Positions 1-7,989 of a stretch of DNA of 12,281 bases are shown piece by piece. The notes beneath the pieces were generated by a model, which did no database searches, was not told the origin of the DNA, and saw only the letters and a list, made by a program, of their open reading frames with translations. This DNA comes from an uncultured Clostridia bacterium (GTDB lineage Bacteria; Bacillota; Clostridia; Lachnospirales; Lachnospiraceae), in NCBI GenBank assembly GCA_947304065.1, contig CAMZAI010000072.1:1-12281 (forward strand), given 5' to 3'. The stretch's first letter is position 1. Each line of letters starts with the position of its first letter. The position numbers and the translations under genes are program-made.

Positions 1-2209
1 CCACGGATATGCCGAGCGGTCTCGACCACTTCGGTCCCATCTGCGCGTTCCAGAACACATTCCTCAACGATAACGGCGGGCACTCGAAGTCCATGTCGGA
101 CATATAGGGCATGAAGATGACCGTACGTCCTTCCTTGAGGAGCGCTTCGGCATCTTCCGCCGTACGCGCGATAACGGGCCGTGCTGCAGCATCCCGTTCA
201 CGGTCCGACATCCCTTCCGTACCAACATCACTGCAGTTCCCAATATTTTCGGATTCGCCATCGTCCGCGAAAACCGTGAGCCTCCAGCTGTTGTACGAGA
301 GCCTGCTTCCGTCTTTGGCGATAAGCTCCGACTCCAGAACAAGACTGCGGCTTTCCGTGATACTCGAAAGATCCGCTTCTATCACTCCGATGCAAGTATT
401 TTCTCCGGCTGCGATCGCGGGGCACTCTATGATGCCTGCATGCGCCTGTTCAAAGGCGGAATCCTCTGCCGATGCGGTTTCCAAAGCGCCGTCGTATCCC
501 GTGCCGCGGACCAGCTTCCACTTTAAAGCCGCGGCCGTGATCCCGGCTCCCGAGAAGTTGCATATCTCGACGCGTGCAGAAAGCCTGTCCGTATTTTTAT
601 ATACATAGCCGTCCATCCGTGTGAGGATCACGACTTCCGAATTAAACTGCCTGAATTCTTCGGGCGTCACATAGCCCTTGCTGTCAAAGAAAGGATCGAG
701 GATTCCGACCACCGCGGTCCCCTGTCCCGTATAATCGTGCAGGTCCAGATACTCAAAACCTGTGATCTCGCGCGTCCTGAAATTCGCCTCGAATTCTTCC
801 TTGAGAAATCTCACCTGATTCCGTCCCGAGCAATATGTAAGCTCCTTATTAAGCGGGAGGACTCCGTTCCTGCGGGCGGTCTCCTTAAATATTTCGTAGT
901 TGCCGCCTCTTACCGGACCGATGAACTTCTCCGTCACCGAAAGATCCGGATATGCGCACCACTGTCCCATCTCATGCGAGATAACGGGGAGCGTGCACCC
1001 CTCAAGCGAAGGGGAATAATCCTTCCCCCTCCAGCCCCTGCTGTTCCTGATCATTCCGCCGTTTATCGGTCCGTAAGCAGATCTGTGGAAATACACATAA
1101 TCGGTCCCGGAGATCTCGGCCGGCGTCTGATCGTAATACCAGCCCGACTGCGCGGTAAATATCCTGCGCCCCGAATATCCGAGCTCATCGTTTATCGCAT
1201 GCGCGTCGCGGACCCATCTCTTTAAGGGTTCGTACCAGTTGCCCGAGGGTTCGTTCGTGGGCGAGAGCATCACAAATGAAGGATGATGTCCGAACGCCTC
1301 GAGAATCTTGCGTGTCTCGCGCAGCAGGACCCCGTACATCTTCTCATCAGACGGCGTGAACCTGTTCCACATCCCGCATTCGATCTGAAGAAAAAGACCG
1401 GCTTCGTCCGCGGCTGCAAAGGCCGCTTCCGGAGGGCAGAACGAGTGGCATCGGATGAAATTGAAGCCCCACTCCTTTATTACCGCGAAAATGCGATCCC
1501 AATAACTACGCTCAAAAGGAGGATACACCGTCTCAGGGAATCCCCCTCCGAAGTGCGTCCCCCTCATGTACTGCGCTTTACCGTTTATTGTTATGTTTCT
1601 GCCGCATACTTCTGCACGGCACGGATGCGATGCTGCGTAAGCGCGGCGTGCGTCGCGCTCTGCCTGCAGTTCTGCTGCGGAGAGAACCTCTATCCTTCCC
1701 GCCATGCCGTTCCAACATGCGCCAAGAGCATCCGATATGCCGTGGGAATCCGGCCTGTAGGGATGCTGCATCGAATTGTCTGCCGTAATCTGTATCTCAT
1801 GGCGTCCTGCAGAAAGGTATACCGGTCCGAAGCAGAAAGGCGCGCAAAGACTCTCATCGCTGCCCTTTTCCTCTCCGTCCACGGCTACCGTGACGCGCCA
1901 TTTGGAAAGTTCGATAAAGAAATAATATTCGCCCTCTTCAGATACCTCAAAATCGCGCAAATACTCTGCTTTCCCGACGTAATGCGTACGTGTCTGCGCA
2001 AGAAAGGGCACATGGAGATCCTCCGTATCGCCGCTTTTGTATTCTTCTCTTTCGTACCAGAAAGGATTGTGAAGGCCGCTGACCCATTCGGTGTCCCGTG
2101 ATGCGGGGTCGCCGAGTCCGGCACCGTTTATGGTGCCCGGAAGCGTGATCGTACTTTCGATCCCGTTGTTTGTCCGGACCGTCCAGGTTCCGGAAAGATC
2201 AACCGCCAT
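1..2209 (-). CDS. Glycoside hydrolase family 2 enzyme, 3' end cut off by window
   Basis: The minus frame is open from ATG at 2209 to the window edge: 736 codons with no stop, so the C-terminus is missing. The N-terminal ~175 residues look like a GH2 sugar-binding beta-sandwich (SGTWTVR near residue 6). A TIM-barrel region follows from about 200 (MRGTHFGGGFP at 215; FNFIRCHSFCPPEAA at 249). SPTNE ends in the candidate acid/base Glu320, and ISHEMGQW holds the candidate nucleophile Glu413. Around 484-510 comes GFEYLDLHDYTGQGTA, then a DSKGY motif, which I recall from GH2-like enzymes of glycan utilisation loci. The full length is probably about 900-1000 residues. There is no signal peptide and about 16 cysteines, which fits a cytoplasmic enzyme. 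It starts 24 bases after the AraC stop, so the two are probably co-transcribed. The ribosome site is weak (GGGAAGG, 14 bases upstream), and no other in-frame ATG lies nearby. The sugar specificity (beta-galactoside, beta-glucuronide or another) cannot be read from the sequence. Confidence 0.88.
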   Translation of the reverse strand, partial: MAVDLSGTWTVRTNNGIESTITLPGTINGAGLGDPASRDTEWVSGLHNPFWYEREEYKSGDTEDLHVPFLAQTRTHYVGKAEYLRDFEVSEEGEYYFFIELSKWRVTVAVDGEEKGSDESLCAPFCFGPVYLSAGRHEIQITADNSMQHPYRPDSHGISDALGACWNGMAGRIEVLSAAELQAERDARRAYAASHPCRAEVCGRNITINGKAQYMRGTHFGGGFPETVYPPFERSYWDRIFAVIKEWGFNFIRCHSFCPPEAAFAAADEAGLFLQIECGMWNRFTPSDEKMYGVLLRETRKILEAFGHHPSFVMLSPTNEPSGNWYEPLKRWVRDAHAINDELGYSGRRIFTAQSGWYYDQTPAEISGTDYVYFHRSAYGPINGGMIRNSRGWRGKDYSPSLEGCTLPVISHEMGQWCAYPDLSVTEKFIGPVRGGNYEIFKETARRNGVLPLNKELTYCSGRNQVRFLKEEFEANFRTREITGFEYLDLHDYTGQGTAVVGILDPFFDSKGYVTPEEFRQFNSEVVILTRMDGYVYKNTDRLSARVEICNFSGAGITAAALKWKLVRGTGYDGALETASAEDSAFEQAHAGIIECPAIAAGENTCIGVIEADLSSITESRSLVLESELIAKDGSRLSYNSWRLTVFADDGESENIGNCSDVGTEGMSDRERDAAARPVIARTAEDAEALLKEGRTVIFMPYMSDMDFECPPLSLRNVFWNAQMGPKWSRPLGISV

Positions 2210-2233
2210 GCCCTGTATGCCGTCCTTCCCTGA

Positions 2234-3679
2234 TCAGTTCAGTTTTCTGTATTTGCCGGGGGTCAGACCCGTAGCTTTACTGAAAAACCTGATAAAATTC
2301 TGTGCATTGGCATAACCGAGTGTCGCAGCTATATCCTGTACCGAGAGCTGCTTTTCGAGGAGCAGCCTCTTTGCTTCGTCGATCTTGCGCTTCTCGGCGT
2401 ATTCGGTGAAGCCCTTGCCGCGCTCCTTTTTGAGCACTTTCCAGATGTAGTTCTGCTTGAGTCCGAGCCTGTCCGCGCATTCCGACAGCAGTATGTTGCC
2501 GTGCGTCTCGTCGATCAGATCGTCGATCATCTTGATGATCTGGTGGGATCTGTCCTCCATGCGCTCGTTCACGCATTTGATCAGCGGGTCGATGAAAAAC
2601 TGCTTGATATACACTCTAATGCGGCGCGGCTCCAGCTCCGAGATCAGCTCCCTGTAATGGAAACGCATGCCCGAAGGGAATATCTCCTCCAGCCTGATAT
2701 CCGACTCGACTGCGGACATAACTACCTTGTCCACGTAGCGCAGGATATAGTACAGCGCCTCATCCGTCGTCTTTTTCGTGAGGAGGAACTCCGCAAATCT
2801 GTCCGTGCACTTGTATGCCTTTTGCTTGTCTGCCTCTTTGAGCGCCTGATAGAGATCGTTCTCGTAGTGCGGGTCGTATCCGTCGGGATGGGTCTGCCCG
2901 TCCCAGAACATCTTGTCCACGTAAAAACGCAGGCTGTTGGAGGTATCGACTCCGTTCTCGATGACCTGCTGCTCGATCTCGTGATAGTCCTGCCGGACAT
3001 TCTCGTTATACATCATTGCCATGGCGCTCTCTCTGTAGGCAAGACGTATCTTTTTGTGATCGCTGTGAATACCGCTGACTCCCATGATGATATAGAGTCC
3101 GGTCTTTTCGCTGCAGTATTTCTGCATCCCCTCGTAATAGGACTCGACCTTTTTGAGGAGAGCCTCCTCGTTATCGTCTCCGATCAGCGAGAAAATGGTG
3201 CAGGAGTTGTATACCGGAGGCATCCAGAGCAGACTTTTAAGCTCCTCCGGCATATCCTCGATCAGCTGAAGGCTTATCGCGTCTTCGTCGATCGCGGTCT
3301 GAATATGTGAATTGTACCTTACGTCGATAACTGATACGGCCGTCATGAAATACTCGTATTTCGGCAGATTCAGGGTCTTGAAATAATCGTCCCACTCATC
3401 CTCCGAACGGATACCGTCGTTTAACAGATGCAGCTCGAACATCTGCTGAATACTGTTCTGCTGCCGCGTGATCGTATCCTTGAGTATGCCGGGATCCTCG
3501 GAAAAATTCCCGAAGCTGCTGCTCAAACGGGCATATTCCTCCTTTTCGGGCGAACCGTCCTCCAGCTGTTCGACCTTTTTCGATATCCGACGCAGTATGA
3601 ACAGCGCCAGGGAAACGAGTCTGTTCTTCCTGCGCGCTGTTCCGGTACTCTTTTTATCGTTAATATCGCCATTGCTCAT
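2234..3679 (-). CDS. AraC-family transcriptional regulator with degenerate GGDEF-like middle domain
   Basis: A 481-residue DNA-binding regulator that probably controls this pectin locus. The C-terminal ~100 residues (380-480) form an AraC double helix-turn-helix. Its signatures are SECADRLGLKQNYIWKVLKK in the first HTH, the EYAEKRKIDEAKRLL linker helix, and QDIAATLGYANAQNFIRFF followed by GLTPGKYR in the second. Residues 108-225 resemble the degenerate GGDEF-like domain common in Firmicutes AraC/YesN proteins (GLYIIMGVSG, then RLAYRESAMAMMY). Residues 20-80 (LVSLALFILRR, then charged helix) resemble the segment just after the last membrane helix in the larger Cache-AraC sensors, but no extracellular sensor is present. 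ATG at 3679 is preferred. AAAGG lies 12 bases upstream; GTG at 3688 and TTG at 3691 are alternatives, and an in-frame TGA at 3715-3713 blocks anything longer. A possible promoter precedes it. The effector is unknown. Confidence 0.92.
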   Translation of the reverse strand: MSNGDINDKKSTGTARRKNRLVSLALFILRRISKKVEQLEDGSPEKEEYARLSSSFGNFSEDPGILKDTITRQQNSIQQMFELHLLNDGIRSEDEWDDYFKTLNLPKYEYFMTAVSVIDVRYNSHIQTAIDEDAISLQLIEDMPEELKSLLWMPPVYNSCTIFSLIGDDNEEALLKKVESYYEGMQKYCSEKTGLYIIMGVSGIHSDHKKIRLAYRESAMAMMYNENVRQDYHEIEQQVIENGVDTSNSLRFYVDKMFWDGQTHPDGYDPHYENDLYQALKEADKQKAYKCTDRFAEFLLTKKTTDEALYYILRYVDKVVMSAVESDIRLEEIFPSGMRFHYRELISELEPRRIRVYIKQFFIDPLIKCVNERMEDRSHQIIKMIDDLIDETHGNILLSECADRLGLKQNYIWKVLKKERGKGFTEYAEKRKIDEAKRLLLEKQLSVQDIAATLGYANAQNFIRFFSKATGLTPGKYRKLN

Positions 3680-3716
3680 GTGCCGCACCAACCTTTGCCA
3701 TGAATAATACTGTCAC

Positions 3717-3732
3717 AGCATAGTATAGCATA
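3717..3732 (-). repeat. Direct repeat TATGCT at 10-bp spacing across the AraC promoter
   Basis: On the minus strand TATGCT occurs at 3732-3727 and again at 3722-3717, exactly ten bases (one helical turn) apart and flanking the TATACT -10 element. AraC-family proteins bind repeated half-sites, so this could be an autoregulatory operator. A six-base repeat in AT-rich DNA can also arise by chance. Confidence 0.3.
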
Positions 3733-3750
3733 GAACTCATGAACAGACAC
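3722..3750 (-). promoter_or_regulatory. Possible extended -10 promoter for the AraC gene
   Basis: Read on the minus strand, the 61-base gap between the lyase stop and the AraC gene contains TGCTATACT, an extended -10 (TGn plus TATACT at 3727-3722). The best -35 candidate at 17-bp spacing is GTGTCT (3750-3745), which matches only three of six consensus bases; this is tolerable for an extended -10. Transcription would begin near 3714, leaving a leader of about 35 bases. This would let the regulator and the GH2 gene be made independently of the upstream lyase gene. It is inferred from sequence only. Confidence 0.4.
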
Positions 3751-3752
3751 CT

Positions 3753-6182
3753 TTATTTTTCGATACCGAGCTCGGGCAGGACGTCTCTGAAATCCATATC
3801 CGAAGCATAGTAGAACGAGGTGTAGCAGGGCTGGTTGTAAACATTGTTCTGCCATGCGACTCCGCAGCGGTACATCGTGTCATGGAGCAGCGTGAAGAGC
3901 TTGTGCTTCGTGATCTGTGTATTGATGTAGATCCTTACCGCAGAGCTGTCTTCGGTGCGCAGAATGAGGTTTTCCCTGAAATCGCCGATGATATCGGCAA
4001 TGAGGCAGGGATTGCCCTTTGTTCCGTTGTTGGTCGCGCAGCCCTCGGGCGCGAGCATCACTCCGTGGGTATTGTCACCTATCACGCCGATATGATGTCC
4101 GCCGACATAATCCACGCCGTCGATCACCTGCGTCGAAAGGTCCGCCGCCCATTTTATATTCGCATTGGTCCCGAGGACGGGAGCGTCAATGAAGTTACCC
4201 TTGCAGTCACGGATCTTGCCGACCCATACCTGGAGTCCCCTGACACCGGGGCACACATCTCCTATCATGCATCTGCCGAGGTCTCTGGCCGCTCTCTCAC
4301 CGAAGAATACCTCTCCGGTCTCGGCGTCTCTTAACGCATATCCGTAAGGCACCGAATCAGCGCCCTCGAATACGTTGAATATCTCGAAGCCGGGCCTGTC
4401 TGGATTGATCCTCGCCACATGCATCGAATCGCCGTGGCCGAGCTTTACCATCCTGCCGTCGGGCATTTTGTCCTTCGAGGAATAGAGCACGCTTCCGTCG
4501 TTGTCGATCGCGCACGCTCCGTAAATGATCTCATGGCAGCCGTCACCGTCGATATCTGCCACGGAGAGGCTGTGATCGCCCTGACCCGTGATGCAGCCGT
4601 AAACGGGATTGGTGCCGTCTGGCGAGCAGTGATGCCCGAACGGGTTGTCCATCGGGACATAGCCCGAATCCACGCGGAAATACTCCTCATGCCTGCCGTT
4701 CCTGAAACGGTAGGTCGTGATCGTGGTCCTGGTATAATACCCCCTGCAGATGATCAGGAACGGATTCTCGCCGTCCAGATATCCCACTGCCGACTGGAAT
4801 CTGTCGACTCTGTTGCAGGGTTCAATCCTGCGCCATGCGTAATCGCCCCAGCGCAGACCGTCATCGTCACGGAGCACGGGGAATTCTATGGTCTCGAGCT
4901 CCCTGCCGTCACCCGCGAACATCGTCAGATACTCGGGGCCTTCGTAGATGAAACCCTCGAACTCCCTGAGTTTGTTGCGCGGATCCTTGGCGGGCGCGTA
5001 TTCGTCAAAATAGAAATCGGCCAGAGCGCTCGCGTCCTTCCTGGAGAGAGGATACTCGTAGCGCTGCGGGATATCCCAGCATTTTTCCAGCGTATCGGGC
5101 CACTGTCCGCTCTTTACCTCAGGCTGTTCGCGCCAGTTCATGAAGCGGTTGACCGTATATTCGCAGAAATTGGCCGAGGTGCAGACATAATTGTCCTCGT
5201 GGGTTATGCCGGCCTTGATATCGGCGTCGGGCAGTGTGATGAATCTCTCGGAAACAACTTTTCCGTCCTCGCCGAACACGGTCATTTTCGTGCCGGGAGC
5301 CGTCTTTACGGACATCTCGGCTTTTCCGTCGCCGTCAAAATCATATACGATGAACTGCGTGTAATGCGCGCCGGCACGGATGTTGCGTCCCATGTCGAGA
5401 CGCCAGATAAGACGTCCGTCCATTTTGTAGCAGTCAATATAACAGTTTCCCGTATAGCCTCTGTGCGAAACATCATGTGAGTTGGACGGGTCCCATTTGA
5501 GGAAGAACTCGAGGTCTCCGTCGCCGTCGATGTCGCCGACACTCATGTCGTTCGCAGAATATGTATATTCCTCGCCCGCCGGGGTTACTCCGCCTTCGGG
5601 CTTTTTAAGAGGTATCTCGATATAGTTTTTGCCGCCTTTGATCACCGAAACCGGAGCGCACTTCGCGCCTTCGTGTCCGTCGGATACCGGAGCGACGCAG
5701 TAGGTGTCGCCTTCTTTTCCGTCACGGTCCAGCCAGTTGGTCGAATCGGTGACAAATGCGATCTTTTCGCCGTTGCGGTATACCGAATAATCGGTTCCTC
5801 TCATGCCCGATGCGTCGGCCGATTTAACCTCGTCCTTAAACATCCTCCATGCCAGGAATATACCCTCGCCGGTCCCTGCCGCAACCAGTCCCCTGTTCAG
5901 TTTCTCAAGCCGCGGGTTAAGTTTATATGTTATCCCGGAAGCAAGCTTTTCGCTTCTTTCGAGCATTTTTCCGTCTTTATATGCTTCCGCGTAAAACCAG
6001 TGCGGAATATGAGTAGATTTGAGTAATGTGAATTCGGTGTCTTTTCCCGAATATCTTTTCTGATAAACCATCGAAGAGCTGTCCGAATCTGCCCAGAACA
6101 GGGCGTATCCGTCCGCGTCCTTCACACTGTCCCACCCGACAGTCACATATTTTTTATCAATGCTTTTGATCTTTATTTTCAT
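3753..6182 (-). CDS. Rhamnogalacturonan lyase, polysaccharide lyase family 11 (YesW/YesX-like), probably cytoplasmic
   Basis: An 809-residue enzyme predicted to cleave the galacturonate-rhamnose backbone of rhamnogalacturonan-I by beta-elimination, leaving unsaturated ends. Residues 1-88 look like a fibronectin-III-like module (VTVGWDSVKDADGYALFW). The PL11 beta-propeller follows from about 95 (RGLVAAGTGEGIFLAWR). Family marks include three calcium-loop-like motifs (DIDGDGDLE 217, DFDGDGKAE 281, DIDGDGCHE 543), GPEYLTMFAG (415), GYLDGENPFLIICRGYYTRT (467), KLGHGDSMHV (580), IIGDFRENLILRT (731), and LLHDTMYR with AWQNNVYNQP near 765-785. It is longer than the ~600-residue Bacillus enzymes because of the N-terminal module and a stretch of about 75 extra residues near 335-410. 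It has no signal peptide and 20 cysteines. ATG at 6182 was chosen because it follows the hairpin and begins the FN3-like module; the upstream TTG at 6227 lies inside the hairpin. The ribosome site is weak (GTGGAT). Whether it cuts endo or exo is not readable. Confidence 0.93.
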   Translation of the reverse strand: MKIKIKSIDKKYVTVGWDSVKDADGYALFWADSDSSSMVYQKRYSGKDTEFTLLKSTHIPHWFYAEAYKDGKMLERSEKLASGITYKLNPRLEKLNRGLVAAGTGEGIFLAWRMFKDEVKSADASGMRGTDYSVYRNGEKIAFVTDSTNWLDRDGKEGDTYCVAPVSDGHEGAKCAPVSVIKGGKNYIEIPLKKPEGGVTPAGEEYTYSANDMSVGDIDGDGDLEFFLKWDPSNSHDVSHRGYTGNCYIDCYKMDGRLIWRLDMGRNIRAGAHYTQFIVYDFDGDGKAEMSVKTAPGTKMTVFGEDGKVVSERFITLPDADIKAGITHEDNYVCTSANFCEYTVNRFMNWREQPEVKSGQWPDTLEKCWDIPQRYEYPLSRKDASALADFYFDEYAPAKDPRNKLREFEGFIYEGPEYLTMFAGDGRELETIEFPVLRDDDGLRWGDYAWRRIEPCNRVDRFQSAVGYLDGENPFLIICRGYYTRTTITTYRFRNGRHEEYFRVDSGYVPMDNPFGHHCSPDGTNPVYGCITGQGDHSLSVADIDGDGCHEIIYGACAIDNDGSVLYSSKDKMPDGRMVKLGHGDSMHVARINPDRPGFEIFNVFEGADSVPYGYALRDAETGEVFFGERAARDLGRCMIGDVCPGVRGLQVWVGKIRDCKGNFIDAPVLGTNANIKWAADLSTQVIDGVDYVGGHHIGVIGDNTHGVMLAPEGCATNNGTKGNPCLIADIIGDFRENLILRTEDSSAVRIYINTQITKHKLFTLLHDTMYRCGVAWQNNVYNQPCYTSFYYASDMDFRDVLPELGIEK

Positions 6183-6213
6183 ACAGATCCACGCTGTCCC
6201 CGTTTTTTTAAAG

Positions 6214-6244
6214 CAGGCAGCATACAAGCGACGTATGCTGCCTG
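6214..6244 (-). promoter_or_regulatory. Perfect 12-bp hairpin between binding-protein and lyase genes
   Basis: CAGGCAGCATAC (6214-6225) and GTATGCTGCCTG (6233-6244) are exact inverse complements around a 7-base loop, so the transcript can form a strong stem. It lies 44 bases after the binding-protein stop and 31 bases before the lyase ATG. On the minus strand the stem is followed by CTTTAAAAAAAC, not a long T-run, so it is not a canonical intrinsic terminator. A 3' mRNA-stabilising or processing stem that keeps binding-protein transcript high relative to the downstream enzymes fits better. Partial termination remains possible. Confidence 0.7.
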
Positions 6245-6252
6245 TAAATAGT

Positions 6253-6267
6253 CATAGAAAGTCTATG
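6253..6267 (-). repeat. Small inverted repeat CATAGA / TCTATG
   Basis: CATAGA (6253-6258) and TCTATG (6262-6267) form a 6-bp stem with a 3-base loop, between the binding-protein stop and the larger hairpin. It could be part of the same 3' structure or a protein-binding site. It is AT-rich and short, so chance is a reasonable alternative. Confidence 0.35.
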
Positions 6268-6288
6268 CGTTTTGTGTTAAAGCTTTAT

Positions 6289-7989
6289 TTATTTGAACTG
6301 CTGGTAAAGCGCGTTCATTTCCGCGGTAACCTTGTCTCCGCCGGAGGTCTTCCATGTAGCGATAGCCTCAAGAAGAGCGGACTCATCGATCTGGCCGAGG
6401 ATGAACTGCTGCTGAGCGTCGGCAATGATGGTATCAAGAGTCTTGCCGTCTGTTACATAAGTATCCGAAGTGAAGCTTGCGCCGTAGTTGGGTACGCAGT
6501 ACTGGATATCCTCAGCATAGAGCTTCTGCTCGAGCTTTGTGATCTCGCTGGTGTACAGGTTGCGGTCAACAGGACGTGCGTTCTCGGGAGCGGTGAAGTA
6601 AGGGATCATCTGGTTGAAACCGAAGTTCCACTGAGATGACTGAACACCGGTCTCAGCAAGCTTTTCAGCGTCAAAGAGTGATACATAGCCGTCTTCGTCG
6701 ATCTCGTAGGTAAGACCTTCCCAACCGTACTCGATGAGGTTAAGGATCTCGCCGTTGTTGAGGTCGTTAAGGAACTGGAGAGCTCTTCTTAACTGATCCT
6801 CGGTCTTGATGTTCTTTGTGGAGATTGCGATCAGGTTGTTCATACCTGTGGTAGGAAGGCAGAATGCGCCCTTACCGGTATCTACATAGCCCTGAAGGGT
6901 GTAGATGGGATCGTCAGCGGTAGCGAGTCCGACATCGTCGCTCTCGAAATAGGTCTCAACCTTTCTCTGGTCGTCAAGAACCTGTACGCCGCAGCCTGCA
7001 AGACCTGCTCTTAACAGGTTATCTCTTGCCTTACCGGGTGTAAGTGTCTCATCCATAAGATCCGGAACACCGTTAGCGCCGTTGTTGATAACGCCCTCTG
7101 CATAGAGGTCACGGAATGCCTTAAGAGCGGTGATGTACTCGTCTGTCTCAACCTTGTAGATAAGCTTGTCGTCAGCTGTAAGACCCCACTCATTGGGAAC
7201 GCCGAACCAAACCATCATGATGTTCCATACGCCGGTCCACTGGTCAAGTCCGAGACCTACGGTATCGTCAACACCGTTGCCGTCGGGATCGTTGTAAGTG
7301 AAAGCGTAGAGCATGTTGTGGAATGACTCCCAGTCTGTAGGCTCAGCGAGGTTCAGGTTGTTGAGCCAGTCAAGACGGTAGCCGAGACCGTTACGTGCAA
7401 GTGTTCTCGAACGAGGGATACCGTACATCTTGCCGTTGTAGGAAGCGTTCTGACGGGTAGCCTCGGGGATGGTCGCAAGGTTCGGATAATCATCGATGTA
7501 GGGAGCCAGATCCCAGAAAAGGCCTTCCTCAGCAGCTGAAAGGAAAGTAGCGTCCTTACCAACTACAAGGATATCTGCAACGTCCTTTGTGGAGATCTTA
7601 AGTCCAAGGTGCTCTTCATCGTAGTAGGTTGCCTGAGCAAGCCACTCGAACGAAAGAGTTGTGTTGGTCTTCTCCTGAAGCTCATCGATCAGCTTCTGGT
7701 AGTACTGCATCTCAGCGTCGTTCTCTCCGTTTGCAACGTGCTCGTTATCGGAGGGAAGTGAGATCGTAAGAGCCATAGGAGGCTCGGGCTGTGCGGGCTC
7801 ATCGGTAGGTGTTGTGTTGTCCGAAGGAGCCTGTGTTGTTGTCTGACCATTGTCGGGTGCCTTTGTAGGCGCAGTGGTCGTGGTGTTCTGGCCTGCATTG
7901 GGATCGTCTGTGCTCTTGTTGCATGCAGCAAGGCTTGCGATCATGGCAACTGCCAGAAGAACTGCGAGAATCCTGTGAAGTTTTCTCAT
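6289..7989 (-). CDS. Sugar ABC transporter substrate-binding lipoprotein (family 1, LplA/YtcQ-like)
   Basis: A 566-residue extracellular binding protein for the adjacent importer, tethered to the membrane outer face. Residues 1-23 are a lipoprotein signal (MRKLHR, hydrophobic core, lipobox LAAC) with lipidated Cys23. A Thr/Pro/Asn-rich flexible linker runs to about 70 (NTTTTAPTKAPD). The mature domain has the features of the large LplA-type proteins, including the loop YNDPDGNGVDDTVGLG. It starts at ATG 7989 with GGGAGG (8002-7997) seven bases upstream. It lies 91 bases after permease B and before the hairpin at 6214-6244. Codon choice (AAG for Lys, AAC for Asn, CGT for Arg) appears more restricted than in the neighbouring genes, as expected for an abundant protein. 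The ligand is inferred from the PL11 neighbour: probably rhamnogalacturonan oligosaccharides, not demonstrated. Confidence 0.95.
   Translation of the reverse strand: MRKLHRILAVLLAVAMIASLAACNKSTDDPNAGQNTTTTAPTKAPDNGQTTTQAPSDNTTPTDEPAQPEPPMALTISLPSDNEHVANGENDAEMQYYQKLIDELQEKTNTTLSFEWLAQATYYDEEHLGLKISTKDVADILVVGKDATFLSAAEEGLFWDLAPYIDDYPNLATIPEATRQNASYNGKMYGIPRSRTLARNGLGYRLDWLNNLNLAEPTDWESFHNMLYAFTYNDPDGNGVDDTVGLGLDQWTGVWNIMMVWFGVPNEWGLTADDKLIYKVETDEYITALKAFRDLYAEGVINNGANGVPDLMDETLTPGKARDNLLRAGLAGCGVQVLDDQRKVETYFESDDVGLATADDPIYTLQGYVDTGKGAFCLPTTGMNNLIAISTKNIKTEDQLRRALQFLNDLNNGEILNLIEYGWEGLTYEIDEDGYVSLFDAEKLAETGVQSSQWNFGFNQMIPYFTAPENARPVDRNLYTSEITKLEQKLYAEDIQYCVPNYGASFTSDTYVTDGKTLDTIIADAQQQFILGQIDESALLEAIATWKTSGGDKVTAEMNALYQQFK

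Noticed and set aside
1..2101. Long plus-strand open frames opposite the GH2 gene, e.g. 111-608, 737-1225 and 1283-2101
   Set aside because: They are shadows of the GH2 coding frame. Their translations are low-complexity in Arg/Ser/Cys, carry no recognisable motifs, and the minus strand is open throughout with GH2 signatures.
3660..3701. A 13-codon ORF from ATG 3701 overlapping the AraC start, possible leader peptide
   Set aside because: It has no ribosome binding site, no run of regulatory codons and no terminator-like structure behind it. It is most likely a chance frame.
4419..5480. 353-codon plus-strand open frame opposite the lyase
   Set aside because: It is antisense to the most conserved PL11 region, has no ribosome site or domain, and its length reflects the GC-rich codon pattern of the real gene.
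6183..6227. TTG start at 6227 that would add 15 residues to the lyase
   Set aside because: The start codon and first codons lie inside the perfect hairpin, no ribosome site precedes it, and the added residues match no part of the FN3-like module. ATG at 6182 is the better start.
6214..6244. Hairpin as a canonical intrinsic terminator
   Set aside because: Neither strand has a T-run of useful length directly after the stem. On the minus strand it is followed by CTTTAAAAAAAC and on the plus strand by TAAATAG.
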